Shown: positions 1-8,274 of the stretch, in pieces | Layout: the number at the start of each line of letters is the position of its first letter | Numbering within the stretch: the stretch's first letter is position 1 | Assembly (NCBI RefSeq): GCF_003514505.1 | Contig: NZ_DOPX01000032.1 | Location: 1-64,000 of the forward strand | Length of the DNA: 64,000 bases | From: Proteiniclasticum sp. | GTDB taxonomy: Bacteria; Bacillota; Clostridia; Clostridiales; Clostridiaceae | Reading direction: 5' to 3' | Position numbers and translations under genes: made by a program | The notes under the pieces: model-generated | Database searches by the model: none | Seen by the model: only the letters and a program-made list of their open reading frames with translations | What the model was told of the DNA's origin: nothing

Positions 1-32
1 TTGTTACTACCATCAACGAATAATTGAATTCT

Positions 33-69
33 AAGCCGGAGAGAGCAATCTCTCCGGTTTATTTTTTTG
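33..69 (+). terminator. Rho-independent terminator of an upstream gene
   Basis: An 11-bp stem (33-43 paired with 50-60, core CCGGAGAG/CTCTCCGG, one G-T wobble) with a 6-nt loop is followed by a run of T. It ends a transcript that enters from the left of the window. The first 32 bases show no recognisable coding sequence. Confidence 0.85.
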
Positions 70-188
70 TCAGAAAGAGGGTTGTTACGTTTAACGCAGA
101 ACAATGCAAAACAAATAAAGCGGTGGAAATACTGCAAGCTTTGATTTGCATAGGTTATTACAAAATAATGACAAAATAAACTGCAGGG

Positions 189-217
189 TTTACAGCGTAA
201 CATTGTTATGCTATAGT
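189..217 (+). promoter_or_regulatory. Sigma-A-type promoter for the ABC transporter pair
   Basis: TTTACA at 189-194 and TATAGT at 212-217 with 17-bp spacing, about 40 nt before the first ABC gene. A purine-rich GGGGGGA lies at 242-248 before its ATG. Confidence 0.65.
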
Positions 218-255
218 GATGAAAGAGTGTAAAGAAAGAATGGGGGGATACATCG

Positions 256-1914
256 ATGACTGCACTGCTTCTGGAAGATAAGAAGGGTTTTATACGGTAC
301 CTGATCGGATGTTTTATTTTGCTGTCTGAGTTTTTACTGACAAATTATGCCATTGCCAAGATTGCTGGAGTGGTCCAGTCCGGGGATCTCTCGGATCTTG
401 TGAGGTATGGGATATTTGGACTTCTTGCATTTGTTTACGCCGCTGTGGTTTTTATCTTCTCAAGGCTTCTCAGGATTGGATTCATGAGAGATACCACCCT
501 GAGGATCAGAAGAAGAGCCTTTGAGAACATCATGACGAAAACCACCCGCTCCTTCAACAGGAAGCTGAAGAATGAGTACATCTCAAATCTTGTCAACGAC
601 ATCAATACCTTTGAAGGGAAATATTTTCATGCGCTGCTGAACCTCATCTTCGGTGCAGAAATCTATCTGGCAAGCCTTCTGATTCTTTTCTTTCTGGAAT
701 GGGATCTGGCGCTGATCATGGTGGTCGTGTCCTTTGTGATTTTCCTCATCAACCGGTCTTTCCAGAAGAAAACCATCCGGATGCAGGAAGATGTGCAAAG
801 AAGTGGAGAGCGTTTTACGGTGAATATCGCCAATACCTTTTCGGGCTTAGAAATTCTGAAGCTGAACCGGATTGAGGAAAGATTTCTTTCTGGCTCGAAA
901 AGAGAGACGGAGCAGCTGGAGACAAGAAAAGCCAGTGTCAATATCTTTACTTTCTGGCAGGGGCGATTTTCAAATTTCCTTGGATTTATCACAACCATCC
1001 TCATCCTTTATTACATCATCAGCAGACTGGAGCCTGGATATGACCTGACCAGAGTCATGTTTGTCATCTCCATGGCCAGTTCCACCATATGGCCCATCAC
1101 AGAAATCATGCCGCTGTTCAATGTGCTGAAATCCAATGGCACCATCATTGAAAATATTCTTCGGAAAGAGGAGGATGGAGAGAGAAGCGAGGAACAGAAA
1201 CCATACGATTTCAATGAGAAGATTGAAGTGAAGGATTTGACCTTCTCCTATGGAGACCGAAGAATCATCACCAAAGGCAATGTGGTTCTAGAGAAAGGGA
1301 AGAAGTATCTTCTGAAAGGAGCCAGCGGTGCGGGGAAGTCCACGTTTATCCAGCTGCTTTCCAAAGTCTATGAAGACTATGAAGGGGAGATCCTCATCGA
1401 TGGAAGAGACCTGCGGGAAATCTCTGAAGACAGCTTCAATCAGAATGTGAGTTTTATCTACCAGGATGTATTTTTATTTGAAGATACCATCAGAAATAAT
1501 ATCTGTCTTTACAGGGAGTATGAGGAGACCGAGATTAACCGTGCAGTGGAGGGGGCGGGATTGCTGCCACTTCTAAAAAAGAAAGAGAAAGGAATGGATG
1601 AGGCCGTGGAAGAAAACGGAAAAAACCTCTCCGGAGGGGAACGCCAGAGAATCTCTATTGCAAGAGCAATCATCAGAAATCCGCAGATTCTCTTTGCAGA
1701 TGAAGTGACTTCTTCCCTGGATGAACACCTTGGAAGGCTTGTGGAAGAAACGATTCTGTCGCTGGATACCACAGTCATTGCTATTTCTCATCGCTTTTAT
1801 GACGGAATTACAGATAAATATGATGCGGTCATTGAGATCAAGAATGGTGGTCTTCATCTGAAAAAGATGGAAGACTATCTGAAGGAGGTGCGTGTCCTTG
1901 AAGAGAATTTATAA
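256..1914 (+). CDS. ABC transporter half-exporter (permease fused to ATPase), first subunit
   Basis: A 552-residue ABC exporter half-molecule. An N-terminal membrane domain (about residues 10-300, several hydrophobic segments) is fused to a nucleotide-binding domain. That domain has Walker A GASGAGKST (355-363), signature LSGGERQR (about 458-465) and Walker B ILFADE (about 478-483) with the catalytic Glu, so it should hydrolyse ATP. The next gene encodes a second half-transporter and overlaps this one, so the two probably form a heterodimer. The substrate cannot be read from sequence; peptides, lipids or drugs are all possible. No peptidase C39 domain or peptide precursor gene is visible next to it. 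Confidence 0.93.
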   Translation: MTALLLEDKKGFIRYLIGCFILLSEFLLTNYAIAKIAGVVQSGDLSDLVRYGIFGLLAFVYAAVVFIFSRLLRIGFMRDTTLRIRRRAFENIMTKTTRSFNRKLKNEYISNLVNDINTFEGKYFHALLNLIFGAEIYLASLLILFFLEWDLALIMVVVSFVIFLINRSFQKKTIRMQEDVQRSGERFTVNIANTFSGLEILKLNRIEERFLSGSKRETEQLETRKASVNIFTFWQGRFSNFLGFITTILILYYIISRLEPGYDLTRVMFVISMASSTIWPITEIMPLFNVLKSNGTIIENILRKEEDGERSEEQKPYDFNEKIEVKDLTFSYGDRRIITKGNVVLEKGKKYLLKGASGAGKSTFIQLLSKVYEDYEGEILIDGRDLREISEDSFNQNVSFIYQDVFLFEDTIRNNICLYREYEETEINRAVEGAGLLPLLKKKEKGMDEAVEENGKNLSGGERQRISIARAIIRNPQILFADEVTSSLDEHLGRLVEETILSLDTTVIAISHRFYDGITDKYDAVIEIKNGGLHLKKMEDYLKEVRVLEENL

Positions 1915-3535
1915 CAAAACCCTGATTCTTCTTGCGGCAACCCTGCTTGTCGGTGCCATAGCCAAAGGGGTAAGCGGCTACATGACCATTCTGACAAGAG
2001 ATTTGGTGGACACGTCATTTCTGCCTGGCATGCCTGGTTTCCGTGAGATTGCATTGCGGATGGTCCTGTTTGCCTTTGTGCTGTTTCTTCTGGAAACACT
2101 GCTTTCCTTCGTGAAAGGGTACTACCGTAAAAAGACCAATGTGAACCTCAAAATGTATTATCTGGAGAAAATCTTCCAGAAGAACATCAATGAGTTCAAC
2201 AAGGACAGCAATGCGAAATATGTGTCCCACATGATGAGTGATCTCAACACGGTGGATCTGGATTATATTGATGGGATTTTCGAACTGGCTCTTTCTGTGA
2301 TTTCCTTTGTGATTACCATCATCATCATCGGAGGGGTCAGTATGGAGCTACTGATCATCGTGCTCGTTGTAGGTGCTTTGGTTGGATTTCTATCCAATGT
2401 GCTCTCCAAACCAATCCAGAAACTTTATGAGGAGCGCAGCGGACTGTACGATAAATATACCCATTATCTTCAGGAAGTGCTTTCTGCATTTCGGATTATT
2501 CGGGTGAACAGTCTCTATAAAAGAGTGGAGAAACAGTTCACAGGAAGAAGCGAGAATCTGCAGTCCAAAAGCTATGAGATTGAAAAGAAGTCCACCTATA
2601 TCTATGCAGTACAGAACTTTATGATTAACTTTGTGGTGCTCTTTGTCATGGCGATTTCCGTATACTATACAGTGATTGGCAAGATTACTTTCGGTGGCGT
2701 CATTTTAATTCTTAACAATTTTTCCTCACTCATTGGTCCGTTCCAGAGAGCCAGCGAGCTTCTTCCTAAGATCTTCAGCACGAAAGCACTGTTCAAGGTC
2801 CTGGATGAATCTCTTCTAAACCAGGATCTTCAGGAAGAGAAAGAAGAGCTTCACAGCTTCCAGGAGGGAATTTCATTTGAAAGGGTCACATTTTCTTATG
2901 GTGAGAATAAAGTGCTGGAAGATCTCTCTCTGTCCTTAAAGAAGAATGGGAAATATCTCATTGTGGGACCAAGTGGTGGGGGAAAGTCCACTTTTCTGAA
3001 GCTTCTACGTAAGTACTTCCATCCTCAGTCGGGCAGCATTTATGTGGATGGGAAACCATTGAACTACATTACAAAGGAGAGTTATTTCAAACATCTTTCC
3101 AATGTGGAACAGAACGTCTTCATGTTCGATGATACGGTGAGAAATAACCTGACGCTCTTGAAAGATATTCCTGAAGAGAAAATTCAGGAGGCTATTACTA
3201 GAGCGGGTCTTCGTTCATTCGTTGAGAACCTTCCGAAGGGGCTGGAGACAATCATAGAAGACAACGGCCGGAATATTTCTGGTGGAGAGAGATCCCGTAT
3301 TGCCATTGCAAGAGCTCTGCTCAATGAGTCGGAGATTCTGATTCTTGATGAGGCGTTTCAAAGTCTTGACTATGAAACAGCAAGGGCCATTGAAAAAACC
3401 ATTCTGGACCTGCCTGAACTCACTGTCGTAAATGTAAGCCACATACTCATTCCAGAGAATAAAAATGCCTATGATGAGATGCTGTATGTAGACCGTAAGA
3501 GGATCGAGCGCATTCCCATCAGTGGAGTGTCCTAA
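1898..3535 (+). CDS. ABC transporter half-exporter, second subunit
   Basis: Membrane domain plus ATPase domain, 545 residues from the TTG at 1898. Walker A is GPSGGGKST (about 357-365), the signature ISGGERSR (about 460-467), and Walker B ILILDEA keeps the catalytic Glu. A GTG at 1892 would add two residues, but AGGAGG at 1883-1888 is only 3 nt from it and 9 nt from the TTG, so the TTG is preferred. The start lies inside the end of the preceding gene, which suggests translational coupling and heterodimer assembly. Both ATPase sites look intact, unlike exporters with one degenerate site. Substrate unknown. Confidence 0.92.
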   Translation: MKRIYNKTLILLAATLLVGAIAKGVSGYMTILTRDLVDTSFLPGMPGFREIALRMVLFAFVLFLLETLLSFVKGYYRKKTNVNLKMYYLEKIFQKNINEFNKDSNAKYVSHMMSDLNTVDLDYIDGIFELALSVISFVITIIIIGGVSMELLIIVLVVGALVGFLSNVLSKPIQKLYEERSGLYDKYTHYLQEVLSAFRIIRVNSLYKRVEKQFTGRSENLQSKSYEIEKKSTYIYAVQNFMINFVVLFVMAISVYYTVIGKITFGGVILILNNFSSLIGPFQRASELLPKIFSTKALFKVLDESLLNQDLQEEKEELHSFQEGISFERVTFSYGENKVLEDLSLSLKKNGKYLIVGPSGGGKSTFLKLLRKYFHPQSGSIYVDGKPLNYITKESYFKHLSNVEQNVFMFDDTVRNNLTLLKDIPEEKIQEAITRAGLRSFVENLPKGLETIIEDNGRNISGGERSRIAIARALLNESEILILDEAFQSLDYETARAIEKTILDLPELTVVNVSHILIPENKNAYDEMLYVDRKRIERIPISGVS

Positions 3536-3600
3536 GTTCATGGTGTTATGAAAGCGTTTTTTCATCGGGATGCATAATAGAAACGTGAATATATTAAGAA

Positions 3601-3627
3601 ACAGCTGGAGATTTCCGGCTGTTTTTA
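3601..3627 (+). terminator. Terminator of the ABC transporter operon
   Basis: An 8-bp stem (3602-3609/3614-3621, CAGCTGGA/TCCGGCTG with one wobble) and a short loop, followed by TTTTT. It separates the exporter operon from the ribosomal operon. Confidence 0.85.
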
Positions 3628-3674
3628 CGTTATTTATAATAATTGCCTGCGTAAAAAATACTTTTATAAAATTA

Positions 3675-3703
3675 TTGCTCTGAACCGTGAAAATAAGTAT
3701 AAT
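3675..3703 (+). promoter_or_regulatory. Upstream promoter of the S10 ribosomal operon (P1)
   Basis: TTGCTC at 3675-3680 and TATAAT at 3698-3703 with 17-bp spacing. This is the first of two tandem promoter-like elements before rpsJ. Confidence 0.6.
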
Positions 3704-3720
3704 AAGAAGGATGTTCAGTG

Positions 3721-3738
3721 AAAGATTCATGAATCTTT
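3721..3738. repeat. Perfect 18-bp palindrome between tandem S10 promoters
   Basis: AAAGATTCATGAATCTTT is fully self-complementary. It lies about 17 bp downstream of the P1 -10 box and 20 bp upstream of the P2 -35 box. It could be a protein operator or a hairpin in the P1 transcript. No T-run follows, so it is not a simple terminator. Confidence 0.7.
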
Positions 3739-3758
3739 GCCGGAGAGTGAATTTTTCA

Positions 3759-3787
3759 TTGAAACGACCGCTATAATATTGTATAAT
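3759..3787 (+). promoter_or_regulatory. Main promoter of the S10 ribosomal operon (P2)
   Basis: TTGAAA at 3759-3764 and TATAAT at 3782-3787 with exact 17-bp spacing, near consensus. Transcription would start near 3794, leaving a leader of about 200 nt before rpsJ. Confidence 0.8.
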
Positions 3788-3793
3788 GTTATA

Positions 3794-3992
3794 GTTACAG
3801 CAAACAGCGAAGATTCAAGAGGTTGCTGGACTTAACAGGTAATTCTTGATGAGCAAGTCAGGTCACGAACCCGGCGAGGGTATCCTGGCTGTATTCTGGT
3901 GCGGACTCTATGTATGAAACACCCGGTGCAGTTTACGATATCCGCTGTTGTGCGAAAGAAGTATAGCGTACAAAGAAAAAGGAGGTAACAAA
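3794..3992 (+). promoter_or_regulatory. Structured 5' leader of the S10 operon
   Basis: About 200 nt of non-coding leader between P2 and rpsJ. Visible pairings include GCGGA (3901-3905) with TCCGC (3941-3945), and a small hairpin 3949-3954/3967-3972 directly before the AGGAGG at 3980-3985. S10 operon leaders in other bacteria are feedback-regulated by ribosomal protein L4. Whether this leader belongs to such a class is inference from position and length; I did not match a consensus. Confidence 0.45.
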
Positions 3993-4301
3993 ATGGCAAA
4001 ACAGAAGATCAGAATCAGACTAAAGGCTTTTGATCACAGCGTGCTGGATGCATCCGCTGAAAGAATTGTTGAGACTGCAAAGTCCTCAGGAGCAAAGGTT
4101 GTAGGACCAGTTCCACTACCTACTGAGAAGGAAATCATCACAATTCTTAGAGCAGTGCACAAGTACAAGGATTCAAGAGAACAGTTTGAGGTTAGAACTC
4201 ACAAGAGACTGATCGACATCGTGAATCCATCACCTAAGACTGTGGATGCACTGATGCGACTGGATCTACCAGCTGGCGTTGATATCGAAATTAAGCTGTA
4301 A
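3993..4301 (+). CDS. rpsJ: 30S ribosomal protein S10
   Basis: S10 of 102 residues, the normal family length, with the family's start (MAKQKIRIRLKAFDH) and the typical C-terminal DIEIKL. It sits in the 30S head and, in many bacteria, also acts as NusE in transcription antitermination. The frame is open back to 3948, but AGGAGG at 3980-3985 and the family start place translation at ATG 3993. It is first in the ribosomal operon, 82 nt before rplC. That gap holds a small hairpin (AGTTCA 4313-4318 with TGAACT 4324-4329). Confidence 0.98.
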   Translation: MAKQKIRIRLKAFDHSVLDASAERIVETAKSSGAKVVGPVPLPTEKEIITILRAVHKYKDSREQFEVRTHKRLIDIVNPSPKTVDALMRLDLPAGVDIEIKL

Positions 4302-4383
4302 GAATAGTTTATAGTTCACTCTATGAACTGTTATGACCGCATGGGAAACTGTGCGATCCGCTAATAAGTTTGGAGGTAAGAAA

Positions 4384-5010
4384 ATGAAAAAAGCAATTAT
4401 GGGTACCAAAATTGGTATGACCCAGATTTTTGACGAAAACGGGAAAATCGTTCCTGTAACTGTTGTTGAAGCTGCACCTAACGTTGTAGTTCAAGTAAAG
4501 ACAACTGAAAAAGAAGGCTATGATGCAATTCAGGTTGGTTATGGCGAAATCAGAGAAAATCTTGTAAACAAGCCAAGACAGGGTCAGTTCAAGAAGGCTG
4601 GCGTTGGCGTGAAGAGACTTCTTAAGGAGTTCAAACTTGAAGGAGGAAACCTGGAAGTAGGTACCGAAATCAAGGTGGATATATTTGAAGCTGGAGAAAA
4701 GGTTGACGTTTCCGGTCTTTCAAAGGGTAAAGGATTTGCTGGTGTTATCAAGAGATGGAACTTCCACAGAGGACCAGAAACACACGGTTCCAAGTTCCAT
4801 AGAGCAGTAGGTTCCATGGGTGCTTCATCCTCACCATCCAGAACATTCAAGAACAAGAAGATGCCTGGAAGAATGGGTCATGTGAACACCACCGTACTGA
4901 ATCTTGAAATCGTCAAAGTAATGCCAGAAAAGAATGTAATTCTAATTAAGGGTGGAATCCCAGGACCAAACAAGAGTGTGGTTGTAATTAGAAATTCAGT
5001 CAAGGCATAA
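4384..5010 (+). CDS. rplC: 50S ribosomal protein L3
   Basis: L3 of 208 residues, starting MKKAIMGTKIGMTQIFDENG as in the family. The central HGSKFHRAVGSMG region corresponds to the loop that reaches toward the peptidyl-transferase centre. L3 is an early 23S rRNA-binding assembly protein. GGAGG at 4372-4376 fixes the start at ATG 4384, although the frame is open 17 codons further upstream. It lies between rpsJ and rplD in the standard S10 order. Confidence 0.98.
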   Translation: MKKAIMGTKIGMTQIFDENGKIVPVTVVEAAPNVVVQVKTTEKEGYDAIQVGYGEIRENLVNKPRQGQFKKAGVGVKRLLKEFKLEGGNLEVGTEIKVDIFEAGEKVDVSGLSKGKGFAGVIKRWNFHRGPETHGSKFHRAVGSMGASSSPSRTFKNKKMPGRMGHVNTTVLNLEIVKVMPEKNVILIKGGIPGPNKSVVVIRNSVKA

Positions 5011-5035
5011 ATCTTAATTGAAAGGAGGATACAAA

Positions 5036-5656
5036 ATGCCTACAGTAGGATTATTCAATATTGAAGGAAAGAAAGTTGGAGACGTAACTCTGAACGAGAG
5101 CGTATTCAACGTTGAAGTTAATAAGGCAGTACTGCACCAGGTAGTTGTTGCACAGCTTGCAAACAAGAGACAGGGTACACAGTCTGCAAAGACCAGAGCT
5201 GAAGTCAGAGGTGGTGGAATCAAGCCATGGAGACAGAAGGGTACTGGTAGAGCAAGACAGGGGTCCATCAGATCTCCACAATGGGCTGGCGGAGGTATCG
5301 TATTTGCGCCAAAGCCAAGAGAATACAGAGTTTCACTTCCTAAGAGCATGAGAAGAGTGGCTATGAAGTCTGCTCTGACCGCTAAGGTTCTTGAAAATGA
5401 AATGATCGTTCTTGAAAGCCTGGAGCTGGATGCACCAAAGACCAAGACCATCGTAACCATGCTGAAAGCTTTCGATGTAAAGAAGGCCCTCATCGTTACC
5501 GCTGAGTCCAATGCCAATGTCTACAAGTCAGGAAGAAATGTTGAAGGAATCCAGGTAATCCCTGTGAACAACATCAACGTATACGACCTGCTGAAATATG
5601 ACAACCTGATTATCACAAAGGATGCAGTATCTAAGCTTGAGGAGGTGTACGCATAA
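5036..5656 (+). CDS. rplD: 50S ribosomal protein L4
   Basis: L4 of 206 residues. A central GGGIKPWRQKGTGRARQGS-type loop at about residues 60-80 is the extended arm that lines the exit tunnel, and a globular domain follows. In other bacteria L4 represses its own operon through the S10 leader, which makes the long leader upstream of interest. AAAGGAGG at 5021-5028 sets the start at ATG 5036. Its stop overlaps the rplW start by 1 nt (TAATG), indicating coupled translation. Confidence 0.98.
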   Translation: MPTVGLFNIEGKKVGDVTLNESVFNVEVNKAVLHQVVVAQLANKRQGTQSAKTRAEVRGGGIKPWRQKGTGRARQGSIRSPQWAGGGIVFAPKPREYRVSLPKSMRRVAMKSALTAKVLENEMIVLESLELDAPKTKTIVTMLKAFDVKKALIVTAESNANVYKSGRNVEGIQVIPVNNINVYDLLKYDNLIITKDAVSKLEEVYA

Positions 5657-5955
5657 TGAAAAAGTTAACAGCATATGACATCATCAGAAAGCCTGTGATC
5701 ACTGAAAAGTCCATGGATGCCATGGCAGACAGAAAGTACACATTCTTGGTGCATCCAAGTGCAAACAAGGTTGAAATCAAGAAGGCTGTAGAAGAAGTCT
5801 TCGGCGTACAGGTTGAAGATGTAAAAACCATGAATACTCTTGGAAAATACAAGAGAATGGGTGTGCACGTAGGTAAGAGAGCTGACACAAAGAAAGCAAT
5901 CGTGACCTTGAAGGCAGACAGCAAGACCATCGAGTTCTTCGATAACATGAACTAA
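5656..5955 (+). CDS. rplW: 50S ribosomal protein L23
   Basis: L23 of 99 residues, with the family's N-terminal DIIRKPVITEKSM segment and the KRMGVHVGKRAD loop. L23 lies at the tunnel exit and is the docking site for trigger factor and the signal recognition particle. It starts in the stop codon of rplD. A 58-nt gap with AAGGAGG precedes rplB. Confidence 0.98.
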   Translation: MKKLTAYDIIRKPVITEKSMDAMADRKYTFLVHPSANKVEIKKAVEEVFGVQVEDVKTMNTLGKYKRMGVHVGKRADTKKAIVTLKADSKTIEFFDNMN

Positions 5956-6013
5956 GACTGGTCAAACTATTGGTTTCTTAAACCAGATAAGAGAATTAAG
6001 GAGGAACGTAATT

Positions 6014-6844
6014 ATGGCTATTAAGAGTTATAAGCCAACTACCCCTTCAAGAAGACATATGACCGTGAATGCTTTCGTGGAAATCACCACAGACAAGCCA
6101 GAGAAGTCACTTCTTGTTGCGAAGAACAGAACCGCGGGAAGAAATGCCCAAGGTAAGATTACTGTAAGACATCGTGGTGGCGGTGCGAAGAGAAAGTACA
6201 GAATCATTGATTTTAAGAGAAATAAGGATAACATCCCTGCTAGAGTGGCAACAATCGAATACGATCCAAACAGATCCGCATTCATTGCCCTGGTAGTATA
6301 TGCAGATGGAGAAAAGAGATACATTCTTGCTCCAGTAGGCATCAAGGTTGGAGACGTTCTGGTTTCCGGTCCAAATGCGGACATCAAGCCAGGAAATGCT
6401 CTTCCAATGCAGAACATCCCAGTAGGTACCTTCATCCACAACATCGAGCTTGCAGCTGGTAAGGGTGGACAGATGGTAAGATCCGCTGGTACTTCCGCTC
6501 AGCTTATGGCGAAGGAAGGAAACTACGCTACACTAAGACTCCCATCAGGGGAAATGAGATATGTCAGAATCGAATGTAGAGCAACCATCGGTACTGTTTC
6601 CAACCAGACACACGAAATCATCAAGATTGGTAAGGCTGGTAGAAAGAGACACATGGGTATCAGACCTACAGTGAGAGGTTCTGTCATGAACCCAGTAGAT
6701 CATCCACACGGTGGTGGTGAAGGTAGAACACCAATCGGTAGACCAGCACCAGTTACACCATGGGGTAAGCCTGCACTTGGTTACAAGACAAGAAAGACCA
6801 AGAAGTACTCAGACAGACTTATCATCAAGGGAAGAACAAAGTAG
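6014..6844 (+). CDS. rplB: 50S ribosomal protein L2
   Basis: L2 of 276 residues, full family length. It carries the C-terminal signature HPHGGGEGRTPIGR (about residues 231-244), whose histidine lies near the peptidyl-transferase centre. L2 binds 23S rRNA domain IV and helps join the subunits. AAGGAGG at 5999-6005 supports ATG 6014. A strong hairpin (6845-6878) follows the stop codon before rpsS. Confidence 0.98.
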   Translation: MAIKSYKPTTPSRRHMTVNAFVEITTDKPEKSLLVAKNRTAGRNAQGKITVRHRGGGAKRKYRIIDFKRNKDNIPARVATIEYDPNRSAFIALVVYADGEKRYILAPVGIKVGDVLVSGPNADIKPGNALPMQNIPVGTFIHNIELAAGKGGQMVRSAGTSAQLMAKEGNYATLRLPSGEMRYVRIECRATIGTVSNQTHEIIKIGKAGRKRHMGIRPTVRGSVMNPVDHPHGGGEGRTPIGRPAPVTPWGKPALGYKTRKTKKYSDRLIIKGRTK

Positions 6845-6878
6845 GAAGAAGCCTCTTCCTTTTAGGAAGAGTTTCTTC
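6845..6878 (+). other. Strong intra-operon hairpin between rplB and rpsS
   Basis: Two stacked stems, GAAGAA (6845-6850) with TTCTTC (6873-6878) and CTCTTCC (6853-6859) with GGAAGAG (6865-6871), give 13 pairs around a TTTTA loop. There is no T-run afterwards, so it is probably an RNA processing, stability or partial-attenuation element rather than a terminator. Confidence 0.75.
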
Positions 6879-6915
6879 TACAACCTTATAATTTCCGAAG
6901 GGAGGAAAATTAAAC

Positions 6916-7194
6916 GTGAGTAGATCAGTAAAGAAAGGGCCTTTCGTGCACGAAGGTCTTATGAAGAAGATAATCGAAATGAACAAGGCTAAGGACAAGA
7001 AAGTTGTCAAGACTTGGTCAAGAAGCTCAACAATTTTTCCAGAAATGATTGGGCACACCATCGCAGTTCATGACGGAAGAAAGCATGTTCCAGTCTATAT
7101 CTCTGAAGATATGGTTGGCCACAAGCTTGGTGAGTTCGCTCTTACAAGAACTTACAGAGGTCATGTAAGCGAAAAGAAGTCAAAGATGAGATAG
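6916..7194 (+). CDS. rpsS: 30S ribosomal protein S19
   Basis: S19 of 92 residues, with the family start SRSVKKGPFVHEGL and the TWSRSSTIFPEMIGHTIAVHDG core. It lies in the 30S head near the decoding A site and forms a unit with S13. The start codon is GTG, placed 10 nt after GGAGG at 6901-6905. It follows the rplB hairpin and precedes rplV by 29 nt. Confidence 0.97.
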   Translation: MSRSVKKGPFVHEGLMKKIIEMNKAKDKKVVKTWSRSSTIFPEMIGHTIAVHDGRKHVPVYISEDMVGHKLGEFALTRTYRGHVSEKKSKMR

Positions 7195-7223
7195 TTTTAT
7201 CGTAATCGAAAGGAGGATCATTA

Positions 7224-7559
7224 ATGGAAGCTAGAGCTATTAATAAGTACGTTAGAATGTCACCATTGAAGGTGAGAATCGTTCTGGACCTTATTAGAAA
7301 CAAGAATGTAGAAGAAGCAATGGCAATTCTTGAGTACACACACAAGGATGCAGCTGTTGTTATCAATAAAGTGTTGAAGTCCGCTGTTGCGAATGCAGAA
7401 AACAACCTGGAACTCAACAGAGATTCCCTTTATGTATCTGAAGCTTACTGTGGACCAGGACCGGTTCTTAAGAGATACCAGCCTCATGCACAGGGAAGAG
7501 CATTCAGCATCATGAAGAGAACCACACACATCACTGTAGTGGTAAAAGAAAGAGCTTAG
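7224..7559 (+). CDS. rplV: 50S ribosomal protein L22
   Basis: L22 of 111 residues. Its C-terminal beta-hairpin (YQPHAQGRAFSIMKRTTHITVVVKE) is the part that lines the exit tunnel near the macrolide constriction. It binds all 23S rRNA domains during assembly. AAAGGAGG lies at 7210-7217 before ATG 7224. rpsC follows after 19 nt. Confidence 0.98.
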   Translation: MEARAINKYVRMSPLKVRIVLDLIRNKNVEEAMAILEYTHKDAAVVINKVLKSAVANAENNLELNRDSLYVSEAYCGPGPVLKRYQPHAQGRAFSIMKRTTHITVVVKERA

Positions 7560-7578
7560 AAAAGGAGGTATTTGAATA

Positions 7579-8244
7579 GTGGGACAGAAAGTAAATCCAC
7601 ACGGCCTTAGAGTCGGTGTTATCAAGGACTGGAACGCAAAATGGTATGCAGACAAGAAGACATTTGCTGCCAATATTGTAGAAGACCAGAAAATTAGAGA
7701 ATTCATCAAGAAGAAGCTTTTTAATGCTGGAATTTCCGAGATCGAAATCGAAAGAGCAGCTAAGAGAGTTAAAGTAAATATCCATACTGCAAAGCCTGGT
7801 GTAGTCATCGGTAGAGGTGGAGCAGGAATTGAAGCCCTGAAGAAAGAAATGATGCCTCTTGTAAACGGCAAGACTCTTTTACTGAACATCGTTGAAGTAA
7901 AGAATGTTGACGGAGATGCACAGCTGATGGCTGAAAGCATCGCACAGCAGCTTGAGAAGAGAATCTCCTTCAGAAGAGCTATGAAGCAGACCATCCAGAG
8001 AGCCATGAGAACAACTGGCGTTAAGGGTGTAAAGACAATGTGTGGCGGAAGACTTGGCGGAGCTGAAATCGCTAGAAGCGAATCCTACCGTGAAGGAACC
8101 ATTCCACTGCAGACACTAAGAGCAGATATCCAGTATGGTTTCGCAGAAGCGAACACCACTTATGGAAAGATCGGAGTAAAGGTTTGGGTCTATAAGGGTG
8201 AAGTACTTCCTGTTAAGAAGAATAAGGAAGCGACTAACGCTTAA
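7579..8244 (+). CDS. rpsC: 30S ribosomal protein S3
   Basis: S3 of 221 residues, beginning GQKVNPHGLRVG as in the family. A KH RNA-binding domain contains GVVIGRGGAGIEAL (about residues 73-86), and the C-terminal domain holds GRLGGAEIARSE. S3 lies at the mRNA entry channel and contributes to helicase activity. The start codon is GTG 7579 after AAAGGAGG (7561-7568). Confidence 0.98.
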   Translation: MGQKVNPHGLRVGVIKDWNAKWYADKKTFAANIVEDQKIREFIKKKLFNAGISEIEIERAAKRVKVNIHTAKPGVVIGRGGAGIEALKKEMMPLVNGKTLLLNIVEVKNVDGDAQLMAESIAQQLEKRISFRRAMKQTIQRAMRTTGVKGVKTMCGGRLGGAEIARSESYREGTIPLQTLRADIQYGFAEANTTYGKIGVKVWVYKGEVLPVKKNKEATNA

Positions 8245-8274
8245 TCCAATAGACGAAGAAAGGAGGAATTCGAC

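Noticed and set aside
7260..8006. Long minus-strand open frame (248 codons) opposite rplV and rpsC
   Set aside because: A shadow of ribosomal genes with strongly biased codons. It has no ribosome binding site and shows no recognisable domain.
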